DNA of 5,154 bases from Flavobacteriales bacterium (lineage in GTDB: Bacteria; Bacteroidota; Bacteroidia; Flavobacteriales; BACL11). The notes beneath the pieces are model-generated. The model worked only from the letters and a program-made list of their open reading frames with translations. It did not search any database and was not told where the DNA came from. This document shows, in pieces, positions 1 to 5,154 of the stretch. Where the stretch lies: NCBI GenBank assembly GCA_018675825.1, contig JABGXK010000199.1, forward strand, positions 1-5,154, in the 5' to 3' direction. Numbering within the stretch: position 1 is the first letter of the stretch; each line of letters begins with the position of its first letter. The position numbers and the translations under genes were made by a program.

Positions 1-320
1 AAGCGGTAATTTGCAGCTACAACTACATAACCTTTTTTCGCAAATGCTGTACAAAAATCAACAGTTCCCGGATTTTCTTTACTACCTTGATAGTAAGAGC
101 CGCCATGGTGAAAAATAATTAAAGGCCTATTAGTAGCAGTATCTCCTTGACCAGTATAAATATCCATTTTATGGAAGTTGTCCGAATAAATATCGGAATA
201 ATCAGTAGTAGTGATATTTACAGAAGAAAAGATATCTGTTTGATAGCGGTTATTGCATTGAGCATTTACATGATTACTTGCAATAATGCTAAGCATTATA
301 ATTAATATATATTTTTTCAT
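1..320 (-). CDS. Secreted alpha/beta-hydrolase esterase/lipase, N-terminal part (runs off left edge)
   Basis: The visible part is 106 codons plus two bases, starting at the ATG at 320-318 and continuing past the left edge of the window. Residues 1-20 form a typical signal peptide: MKK, then a hydrophobic stretch (YILIIMLSII), then a small-residue end NVNA-like with likely cleavage before Gln21 (VNA|QC). The mature protein should be periplasmic, surface-bound or secreted. An M-D-I-Y segment (residues 52-55) and the strand LIIF lead into H-H-G-G at 71-74. This is the oxyanion-hole motif of carboxylesterases and hormone-sensitive-lipase-like hydrolases. K-K-G-Y-V-V-V and A-N-Y-R at 96-106 match the next strand of the same fold. 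The nucleophile serine (GxSxG), the acid and the histidine lie outside the window, so activity cannot be confirmed and the substrate is unknown. The start codon overlaps the metG stop by one base (TAATG), which suggests co-transcription and translational coupling with metG. A C-terminal sorting domain, common on such Bacteroidota proteins, cannot be checked here. Confidence 0.85.
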   Translation of the reverse strand, partial: MKKYILIIMLSIIASNHVNAQCNNRYQTDIFSSVNITTTDYSDIYSDNFHKMDIYTGQGDTATNRPLIIFHHGGSYYQGSKENPGTVDFCTAFAKKGYVVVAANYR

Positions 321-2017
321 TATTGGTTATTTAATTTTTCAAGTTGATATGTGATTTCTTCATCTTCAATTTTACTAAATAAATGTTCATTTGGATTAAC
401 CTTATGCCCATCATTAATTAGGATACCTCCAACACTATCCCATGCAATCTTATTCATATTTAAGAGGCCCATTAATTTTTTAGAAGTATGTGGAAGGAAA
501 GGCTCGCATAATATAGCGAGAGATGCAGAGATTTGTATTGCAATATTTATAATTGTTTTTGTTCTTTTTTCGTCTGTTTTTTTACATTTCCATGGTTCAG
601 TCTCTGCTAAGTATTTATTACCATTTCTAGCTAAATTCATAAACTCATTTAATGCCTCTCGAAGTTGGTATTTTTCAATACATCTGCCAATTTTCTGAGG
701 ATATTCTTCTATTGAATCAAGAGTTTTTTGATCATAATCAGTTAGATTGTATCTTTCAGGAACCGTTCCTTCCCAATATTTATTAGTAAGTACAATAACT
801 CTATTTATGAAATTACCGAAAACTGCCACAAGTTCATTATTGTTTCTAGCTTGAAAATCTTTCCATGTAAAATCGGTATCCTTATTTTCTGGAGCTGTTG
901 CACACAATACATACCTTAAAGTGTCTTGTTGGTTTTTAAAATCATTCAAATACTCATGTAGCCATATAGCCCAATTTTTTGATGTTGATAGTTTTCTACC
1001 TTCTAAGTTTAAAAACCCATTTGCAGGAACATTTTTAGGTAGATTATAATCTCCTAATTCTTTTAGAATTATCGGGAAGATTATACAATGGAAAACAATG
1101 TTATCTTTTCCCATAAAGTGAATGAGTTCACTTTCATTTTTTTTCCAATATTTTCTCCAATCTAACCCATTTTCTGCTGTATACTTTTTGGTTGCAGAAA
1201 TATATCCTATTGGCGCATCTAGCCAGACATACAAAACCTTTCCCTCCCCATTTTCTATAGGAACTTTAACTCCCCATTCCAGATCTCTAGTCATAGAACG
1301 TTCTTTTAAACCACTTTCAAGCCATGAGTTACACTGCCCAATAACTTGTTTTTTCCATAATTTTGGATCATGACTTTTCTTGTTATCTAGATACCCTTCA
1401 TTTATCCATTTTTTTATCCATTTTTCATGCTTTTGCATAGGTAGATACCAATGCGTTGTTTCTTTTAATATTGGCGCATTTCCGCTTAGGCTAGATTTTG
1501 GATTTATCAATTCTTCAGGATTTAGGTTAGAGCCACATTTCTCACATTGATCACCGTATGCTTCTTTAGCAGAACATTTTGGGCATTCACCTATAATATA
1601 TCGATCTGCAAGAAACTGCTTATGCTCTCTGTCAAATAATTGTTGGGATGTTTTCTTAGTAAAGCTATTATTTTTTTCTAGAATCTTAAAGATCTCCTGA
1701 GCAGTATTGTGATGATCAGCTGATGATGTTCTGTCATAGATACTAAAGTCAATACCAAATTCTTCAAATGATTTTTTATTTAAATTATGGTATTTGTCAA
1801 TTATCTCTTTAGGACTTATTCCTTGTTTTTTGGCTTGTAAAGTAATCGCCGCCCCATGTTCATCAGATCCGCAAATAAAAGCAACATCATGCCCTTTTAA
1901 TTTTTGATACCTGGAAAATATATCAGCAGGAAGATAGGCTCCGGATAAATGCCCTAAGTGTATTGGGCCATTAGCATATAAGAGAGCAGATGTGATTGTA
2001 AACCGTTTTTTATTCAT
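320..2017 (-). CDS. metG: Methionyl-tRNA synthetase, short form without the C-terminal tRNA-binding domain
   Basis: MetG is a cytoplasmic class I aminoacyl-tRNA synthetase that charges tRNA-Met with methionine using ATP. The 565-residue protein has the HIGH-type motif as H-L-G-H at 20-23 within a Rossmann fold. The connective-peptide zinc knuckle uses Cys145, Cys148, Cys158 and Cys161 (CPKC and CEKC). The R-D-L-E-W-G-V-K-V-P signature is at 244-253. The KMSKS loop appears as K-L-S-T-S at 342-346, followed by K-N-W, a variant I associate with Bacteroidota. The helical anticodon-binding domain includes the N-x-x-x-Y-x-x-x-x-x-P-W signature ending at Trp476. The protein stops near residue 565, where the linker to an EMAP/OB-fold tRNA-binding domain begins in longer MetG proteins such as the 677-residue E. 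coli enzyme. All catalytic motifs are intact, so this is a functional short form rather than a pseudogene. The start ATG at 2017-2015 gives the usual short N-terminus before the first strand. A TATATTTG -7 element lies 26 nt upstream, and there is no Shine-Dalgarno sequence. The esterase gene follows with a one-base overlap. Confidence 0.98.
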   Translation of the reverse strand: MNKKRFTITSALLYANGPIHLGHLSGAYLPADIFSRYQKLKGHDVAFICGSDEHGAAITLQAKKQGISPKEIIDKYHNLNKKSFEEFGIDFSIYDRTSSADHHNTAQEIFKILEKNNSFTKKTSQQLFDREHKQFLADRYIIGECPKCSAKEAYGDQCEKCGSNLNPEELINPKSSLSGNAPILKETTHWYLPMQKHEKWIKKWINEGYLDNKKSHDPKLWKKQVIGQCNSWLESGLKERSMTRDLEWGVKVPIENGEGKVLYVWLDAPIGYISATKKYTAENGLDWRKYWKKNESELIHFMGKDNIVFHCIIFPIILKELGDYNLPKNVPANGFLNLEGRKLSTSKNWAIWLHEYLNDFKNQQDTLRYVLCATAPENKDTDFTWKDFQARNNNELVAVFGNFINRVIVLTNKYWEGTVPERYNLTDYDQKTLDSIEEYPQKIGRCIEKYQLREALNEFMNLARNGNKYLAETEPWKCKKTDEKRTKTIINIAIQISASLAILCEPFLPHTSKKLMGLLNMNKIAWDSVGGILINDGHKVNPNEHLFSKIEDEEITYQLEKLNNQ

Positions 2018-2032
2018 TTATCTGTTAAAAAA

Positions 2033-2040
2033 TATATTTT
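2033..2040 (+). promoter_or_regulatory. Possible -7-like element for the carboxypeptidase operon
   Basis: TATATTTT matches TAnnTTTG at all positions except the final G. It would start transcription near 2047 and leave about 20 nt before the ATG at 2068. No suitable TTG/TTTG -33 element is visible at the right distance upstream, where the sequence is the start of metG. This is a weak call, strengthened slightly by its mirror position to the metG element. Confidence 0.25.
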
Positions 2041-2042
2041 AG

Positions 2043-2050
2043 CAAATATA
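2043..2050 (-). promoter_or_regulatory. Putative Bacteroidota -7 promoter element for metG
   Basis: Read on the minus strand, 2050 to 2043 is TATATTTG, an exact match to the Bacteroidota -7 consensus TAnnTTTG. Transcription would start near 2036, leaving a leader of about 19 nt before the metG ATG. A TTG that could serve as the -33 element exists at 2066-2064, but the spacer is only 13 nt, shorter than normal. The next TTTG upstream (2081-2078) is too far, with 27 nt. The support is therefore the -7 match and its position only. Confidence 0.5.
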
Positions 2051-2067
2051 AGTTATAATAGAGCAAA

Positions 2068-2961
2068 ATGATTATTCCAAATAAGTTAAATATAGGCGAT
2101 AAGGTCGGACTGGTTTCTACAGCTCGTTATATCTCTACTGAGGAGTTAAATCCAGCTATTAAAGTTTTTGAGCAATGGGGACTTGAGGTTGTATTGGCCT
2201 CAAATATTTTTTGTAAAAGTGATCAATTTGCAGGAACAGATCTTCAACGAGCTTCTGATTTACAAAATATGATTAATGATAATAGTATAAGAGCTATTTT
2301 TTGCACAAGAGGGGGTTATGGAACTGCTCGTATTATTGACCTAGTTGATTTTACAAATTTGATTAAATATCCTAAATGGATTATTGGATATAGTGACATT
2401 ACTGTTATACATTCTCATATTAATAAATTAGGTCTAGCTTCATTACATGGTACTATGCCAATAAATTTTAAGAATAATACATCTAATTGCTTATTGAGTT
2501 TATATACATGTTTATTTAAAAAATCATACTCTATCTCTGTACCTACTCATAAGTTAAATAAAAATGGATTTATAGAGGCCCAGATAGTAGGAGGAAATCT
2601 TTCAGTGATTTATAGTTTATTAGGTTCTAATTCTGATATAAATACAGACGGTAAAATCCTTTTTATTGAAGATTTAGATGAGTATCTGTATCATATAGAT
2701 AGGATGATATTAAATTTAAAAAGAAATAAAAAATTCTCAAAAATAGCAGGTTTAATAGTAGGATCAATGCAAGATATACATGATAATTCTATTGCTTTTG
2801 GTAAATCTGCAAATGAGATAATTTATGCGCATACTAAGGATTATGATTTTCCAATTTGTTTTAATTTTCTAGCTGGTCATATTAATAATAATAATTCAAT
2901 TATTTTAGGTAAAAAATCACAACTTGATATAAATAATAATAATGTAAATTTGCTTCAATAA
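2068..2961 (+). CDS. LD-carboxypeptidase, peptidase family S66 (LdcA-like)
   Basis: S66 serine peptidases cleave the bond between an L-centre and a terminal D-amino acid. LdcA removes the terminal D-Ala from murein tetrapeptides during peptidoglycan recycling. The relatives known as MccF hydrolyse microcin C. In this 297-residue protein the N-terminal domain has R-G-G-Y-G at 81-85 and the nucleophile elbow G-Y-S-D at 107-110, giving Ser109 as the likely nucleophile. The C-terminal domain has G-G-N-L at 175-178, F-I-E-D with Glu201, Y-H-I-D-R-M at 208-213, and G-H with His271. The Ser109/Glu201/His271 spacing fits the S66 triad. No signal peptide is visible, so a cytoplasmic location and a recycling role are likely. 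The length fits LdcA (about 300 residues) better than the longer MccF, but substrate class is not settled by sequence. The gene starts the plus-strand group, and the class V enzyme gene follows after 10 nt. Two runs of four AAT codons sit near the 3' end. Confidence 0.94.
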   Translation: MIIPNKLNIGDKVGLVSTARYISTEELNPAIKVFEQWGLEVVLASNIFCKSDQFAGTDLQRASDLQNMINDNSIRAIFCTRGGYGTARIIDLVDFTNLIKYPKWIIGYSDITVIHSHINKLGLASLHGTMPINFKNNTSNCLLSLYTCLFKKSYSISVPTHKLNKNGFIEAQIVGGNLSVIYSLLGSNSDINTDGKILFIEDLDEYLYHIDRMILNLKRNKKFSKIAGLIVGSMQDIHDNSIAFGKSANEIIYAHTKDYDFPICFNFLAGHINNNNSIILGKKSQLDINNNNVNLLQ

Positions 2962-2971
2962 ATTTTATAGA

Positions 2972-4447
2972 ATGTCATTAGAAAAACATTTTGAAAAATA
3001 CAGAAACAATATAATTGGAAAAAATCAAACTTTTGATTCACCTTTTGGGAAAAAGAAAATTATATATGCTGATTGGATAGCAAGTGGTCGCCTTTATTTA
3101 CCAATCGAAGATTTATTAAGAAAAGATATTTTTCCTTTTGTTGCTAACACTCATACAGAAACCTCAACAACTGGAGCTACAATGAGTTTTGCATTAGAAA
3201 GCGCTTTAGAGCTTATCAGACAACATGTTGGAGGGAATGATGATGATGTTGTAATTTCTGCTGGCGCTGGAATGACATCACTAGTATGTAAATTTCAAAG
3301 AATTTTAGGTTTAAAAATTCATGAGAAATTTAAAAATCATGTTAAGATAAAAAACAAGCCTATAGTTTTTGTTACTCATATGGAACATCACTCAAACCAG
3401 ACTTCATGGCTTGAAACTATAGCTGAAGTTAAATTAATTCCTTACACTAAAGATGGCTACATTGATTTAGAATCTTTTAAAGTTTTACTTAATTCATATG
3501 ATGATAGAGATTTAAAAATTGCAGCTGTAACTTCTGCCTCAAATGTTACTGGAGTGTATGCTCCATATTATGAAATTTCTGAGATTATGCATGATAATAA
3601 TGGTTTTTGCTTTGTAGATTTTGCTTGTTCTGCTCCATATGTAGATATTAATATGCATCCAGAAAATCCTCAACAATATTTAGATGCTATTTATTTTTCT
3701 CCACATAAGTTTTTAGGTGGCCCAGGATCTTCAGGTGTTCTTATATTTAATAAGAATTTATACAATAACCGTGTACCTGATTCTCCAGGAGGTGGTACTG
3801 TAGACTGGACTAATCCATGGGGAGAACATAAGTATATTGATGATATTCAATTAAGAGAAGATGGTGGAACTCCAGGATTCTTACAGACTATTAAAACAGC
3901 ATTATGTATTCAGCTTAAAGAGCAAATGGGAATTAATAATATTCTTAAAAGAGAACATGAGCTTCATAAAATTATATGGGATAGATTATCTAATTTATCT
4001 AACTTACATATTTTGGCTGGTAATATATCAGATAGACTAGGTATTTATTCTTTTTATATTGATGATTTGCATTTTAATTTAGGTGTCCAGCTATTGAATG
4101 ATAAATTTGGAATACAAGTTAGAGGAGGCTGTTCTTGTGCAGGTACCTATGGCCATATATTATTGAATGTAGACACAGTACAGTCTCATAATATCACCAA
4201 TACAATAGATCAGGGTGACCTTTCTTTAAAACCTGGATGGATACGCATGTCTATTCACCCAACAATGAGTAATCAGGATGTAGATTTTATAGTAAATGCA
4301 ATTGAAGAATTAGCAGAAAATCATCATTCATGGAGTAGAGATTATAGTTATAATAAATCTAAAAATACGTTTTTGTATAAGAATCAAAAATTTGCTTTAG
4401 ATAATAAAAATAGGGGAGAATCTTGGTTTACTAAAGAATTGCTTTAA
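2972..4447 (+). CDS. Class V aminotransferase-fold PLP enzyme, cysteine desulfurase/selenocysteine lyase type
   Basis: This 491-residue protein has the fold-type I PLP architecture of class V aminotransferases. T-S-T-T-G-A-T at 64-70 and S-A-G-A-G-M-T at 96-102 build the phosphate-binding side. H-M-E-H-H-S-N at 136-142 matches the E-H-H-x-N motif of SufS/CsdB, whose histidine stacks on PLP. F-V-D-F at 214-217 supplies Asp216 for the pyridine nitrogen, and S-P-H-K at 243-246 supplies the Schiff-base Lys246. R-G-G-C-S-C-A-G at 384-391 places Cys389 where SufS has its active-site cysteine (R-T-G-H-H-C-A), which supports sulfur or selenium abstraction from an amino acid. Unlike SufS (V-D-G-A-Q), the residue three after the Asp is Cys219 instead of Gln. 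The protein is also longer than SufS (406 residues), with a glycine-rich S-P-G-G-G segment at 271-275 and an extra C-terminal tail after about residue 450. No suf or isc scaffold genes are nearby, so a housekeeping Fe-S role is unsupported and the substrate is unknown. The ATG at 2972, 10 nt after the previous stop, gives a full N-terminus. Confidence 0.9.
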   Translation: MSLEKHFEKYRNNIIGKNQTFDSPFGKKKIIYADWIASGRLYLPIEDLLRKDIFPFVANTHTETSTTGATMSFALESALELIRQHVGGNDDDVVISAGAGMTSLVCKFQRILGLKIHEKFKNHVKIKNKPIVFVTHMEHHSNQTSWLETIAEVKLIPYTKDGYIDLESFKVLLNSYDDRDLKIAAVTSASNVTGVYAPYYEISEIMHDNNGFCFVDFACSAPYVDINMHPENPQQYLDAIYFSPHKFLGGPGSSGVLIFNKNLYNNRVPDSPGGGTVDWTNPWGEHKYIDDIQLREDGGTPGFLQTIKTALCIQLKEQMGINNILKREHELHKIIWDRLSNLSNLHILAGNISDRLGIYSFYIDDLHFNLGVQLLNDKFGIQVRGGCSCAGTYGHILLNVDTVQSHNITNTIDQGDLSLKPGWIRMSIHPTMSNQDVDFIVNAIEELAENHHSWSRDYSYNKSKNTFLYKNQKFALDNKNRGESWFTKELL

Positions 4448-4467
4448 TATTTATTAAAGAAAATACA

Positions 4468-4833
4468 ATGCATTTAGATAAAATTAATTTAAAAGAAAAG
4501 TATTCTAAATTTACAAAGCACTGGTCTCCTCGAATTATAGCAGAAATGAATGATTATCAATTTAAGATTGCTAAAATTAAAGGTGAATTTATTTGGCATG
4601 ATCATAAACATACGGATGAAACCTTTATAGTTATTGAAGGAGAAATGATTCTTAAATTCAGAGACAGTGAAATAAAATTAACTAAAGGAGAAATGTGTGT
4701 TGTTCCTAAAGGGGTAGAGCATAAACCTTGTGCGGAAAATGAATGTAAAATTTTAGTGATTGAGCCAAGGGGCGTTATTAATACGGGCGATAAAGTTGGA
4801 CCGTTAACGATTAATAAAGATGTATGGGTTTAA
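4468..4833 (+). CDS. Small single-domain cupin protein
   Basis: This 121-residue protein is one conserved beta-barrel cupin domain. Motif 1 is seen at 44-58: His44, His46 and Glu51 followed six residues later by Gly58, matching HxH(x)4E(x)6G. An extra His48 lies in the same segment. Motif 2 is a near-perfect G(x)5PxG(x)2H(x)5N at 74-91, with Pro80, Gly82 and His85. Together His44, His46 (or His48), Glu51 and His85 form the usual 3-His/1-Glu metal site, so a bound divalent metal is likely. The C-terminal I-N-T-G-D segment and terminal W-V recur in a group of stand-alone bacterial cupins often labelled as mannose-6-phosphate-isomerase-like, a label based only on fold. No signal peptide is seen, so the protein is probably cytoplasmic. 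It lies 20 nt after the class V enzyme gene on the same strand and probably shares its transcript. Whether it is an enzyme or a small-molecule binding protein cannot be told. It is much shorter than cysteine dioxygenase. Confidence 0.9.
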   Translation: MHLDKINLKEKYSKFTKHWSPRIIAEMNDYQFKIAKIKGEFIWHDHKHTDETFIVIEGEMILKFRDSEIKLTKGEMCVVPKGVEHKPCAENECKILVIEPRGVINTGDKVGPLTINKDVWV

Positions 4834-4837
4834 TATT

Positions 4838-4853
4838 TATTGGTTCTCCAATA
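4838..4853 (+). terminator. Possible weak terminator hairpin after the cupin gene
   Basis: TATTGG (4838-4843) pairs with CCAATA (4848-4853) around a TTCT loop, five bases after the cupin stop codon. A run of six T's begins only at 4867, after the small palindrome TGATATATCA (4857-4866). The stem is short and the T-run is not adjacent, so this is at best a weak terminator. Confidence 0.3.
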
Positions 4854-4888
4854 TATTGATATATCATTTTTTCTTTCTAAAAATCTGC

Positions 4889-4926
4889 TAGTAATCAATT
4901 CTCTTCTTAGAAGTACTATTTTATTT
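4889..4926. terminator. Possible bidirectional terminator between the cupin gene and gatC
   Basis: TAGTA (4889-4893) pairs with TACTA (4914-4918), and the interior contains the odd palindrome CTTCT-T-AGAAG (4903-4913). On the plus strand the structure is followed directly by TTTTATTT. On the minus strand GCAGATTTTT follows it. The position between two converging genes suits a shared terminator, but the stems are short and AT-rich and there is no GC-rich core. Confidence 0.3.
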
Positions 4927-4949
4927 ATCAATTTCCCCACAATTAATAA

Positions 4950-5154
4950 TTATTTGTTAAGAATCTTTGGAACAAGTATATAATCTGAATCCTTTTTTGG
5001 GGCATTTTTTAGCGCATTTTCCTGAGTTAGATTTTGAACTTCCATATCATCTCGCATAACATTAAGTTCTTCACTTAAATAAACTAGAGGCTCAATATTA
5101 TCTGTATTTATTTCCGAAAGTTTATCTACAAAACCAATAATTTTCTTTAAGTCT
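4950..5154 (-). CDS. gatC: Asp-tRNA(Asn)/Glu-tRNA(Gln) amidotransferase subunit C, C-terminal part (runs off right edge)
   Basis: Reading the minus strand from 5153 gives 67 codons and a TAA stop at 4952-4950. The start lies beyond the right edge. GatC proteins are about 95 residues, so roughly 70% is present. The helical segment K-K-I-I-G-F-V-D-K-L is followed by I-N-T-D-N-I-E-P-L, the conserved D-T-x-x-V-x-P-L-type segment. M-R-D-D, A-L-K-N-A-P and the ending Y-I-L-V-P-K-I-L are typical GatC features. GatC is the small subunit that wraps around and stabilises GatA in the GatCAB complex. This complex converts Asp-tRNA(Asn) and Glu-tRNA(Gln) to Asn-tRNA and Gln-tRNA in the cytoplasm. The gene converges on the cupin gene across a 116-bp spacer. 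gatA and gatB are not in the window. No gene follows gatC on its own strand until metG, so gatC is the last gene of its transcript. Confidence 0.93.
   Translation of the reverse strand, partial: DLKKIIGFVDKLSEINTDNIEPLVYLSEELNVMRDDMEVQNLTQENALKNAPKKDSDYILVPKILNK

Larger units (their letters stand above)
2033..2050. repeat. Inverted repeat at the centre of the divergent promoter region
   Basis: TATATTT (2033-2039) and AAATATA (2044-2050) are perfect 7-bp inverted copies separated by TAGC. The dyad lies roughly mid-way between the metG start (2017) and the carboxypeptidase start (2068). Each arm is also most of a Bacteroidota-type -7 element pointing outwards, so the symmetry may simply reflect two back-to-back promoters. 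It could instead be an operator. In DNA this AT-rich, a 7-bp dyad can also occur by chance. Confidence 0.4.
4834..4949. other. Convergent intergenic spacer
   Basis: These 116 bases lie between the stop codons of the cupin gene (plus) and gatC (minus). I see no open reading frame with recognisable content, no tRNA and no promoter. The only structures are the two weak hairpins listed separately. Confidence 0.6.

Noticed and set aside
351..698. Plus-strand open frame of 115 codons
   Set aside because: It lies wholly inside metG on the opposite strand, has no recognisable domain and reads as the antisense of the MetG C-terminal region.
1122..1373. Plus-strand open frame of 83 codons rich in Ser, Phe and Pro
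   Set aside because: It is antisense to conserved MetG sequence and its composition is what the reverse complement of an AT-rich gene gives, so it is a shadow.
2054..2059. Perfect TATAAT as a sigma-70 -10 box for the carboxypeptidase gene
   Set aside because: It ends 8 nt before the ATG, has no paired -35 and would give a nearly leaderless mRNA. The hexamer is common by chance in DNA this AT-rich.
2068..2961. MccF-type microcin C immunity peptidase
   Set aside because: The protein is close to LdcA in length and no microcin-like precursor, adenylating enzyme or exporter is nearby, so only the general S66 call is made.
2972..4447. Housekeeping SufS of the Fe-S assembly pathway
   Set aside because: The protein is much longer than SufS, lacks the VDGAQ Gln and has no sufB, sufC, sufD or sufE/sufU neighbour in the window.
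4834..4949. Small RNA or small ORF in the convergent spacer
   Set aside because: There is no promoter-like element, no strong structure and no coding pattern. Only weak AT-rich hairpins are seen.

Overview
The window is AT-rich DNA (by eye roughly 70% A+T) that looks like a member of the Bacteroidota, probably a small-genome, marine-type relative of the flavobacteria. Four things point this way. MetG carries a KLSTSKNW-type signature loop. The secreted esterase has a signal peptide ending in A-Q. No start codon has a clear Shine-Dalgarno sequence. A TAnnTTTG-type -7 promoter element (TATATTTG) lies upstream of metG. The assignment is an inference from these traits, with no marker-gene search behind it.

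Layout. The left part (1-2017) is on the minus strand: metG (methionyl-tRNA synthetase, without the C-terminal tRNA-binding domain) is followed, with a one-base TAATG overlap, by the N-terminal third or so of a secreted alpha/beta-hydrolase esterase that runs off the left edge. A 50-bp divergent intergenic region (2018-2067) contains a 7-bp inverted repeat in which two opposed -7-like promoter elements face each other. From there three plus-strand genes run with short gaps (10 and 20 nt): an S66-family LD-carboxypeptidase, a class V PLP-dependent enzyme of cysteine desulfurase type, and a small single-domain cupin. A 116-bp convergent spacer with weak hairpins separates these from the C-terminal part of gatC (subunit C of the aspartyl/glutamyl-tRNA amidotransferase), which enters from the right edge on the minus strand.

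How it fits together. metG and gatC are housekeeping translation genes. The LD-carboxypeptidase probably acts in murein-peptide recycling or tailoring. The class V enzyme and the cupin have clear folds and active sites, but their substrates cannot be read from sequence. The spacing of the three plus-strand genes suggests one transcript, though a shared pathway is not shown. I see no mobile element, CRISPR array, tRNA, rRNA or riboswitch. The window is mostly ordinary. The items most worth a second look are the class V enzyme with its altered PLP pocket, the shortened MetG, and the symmetric divergent promoter.
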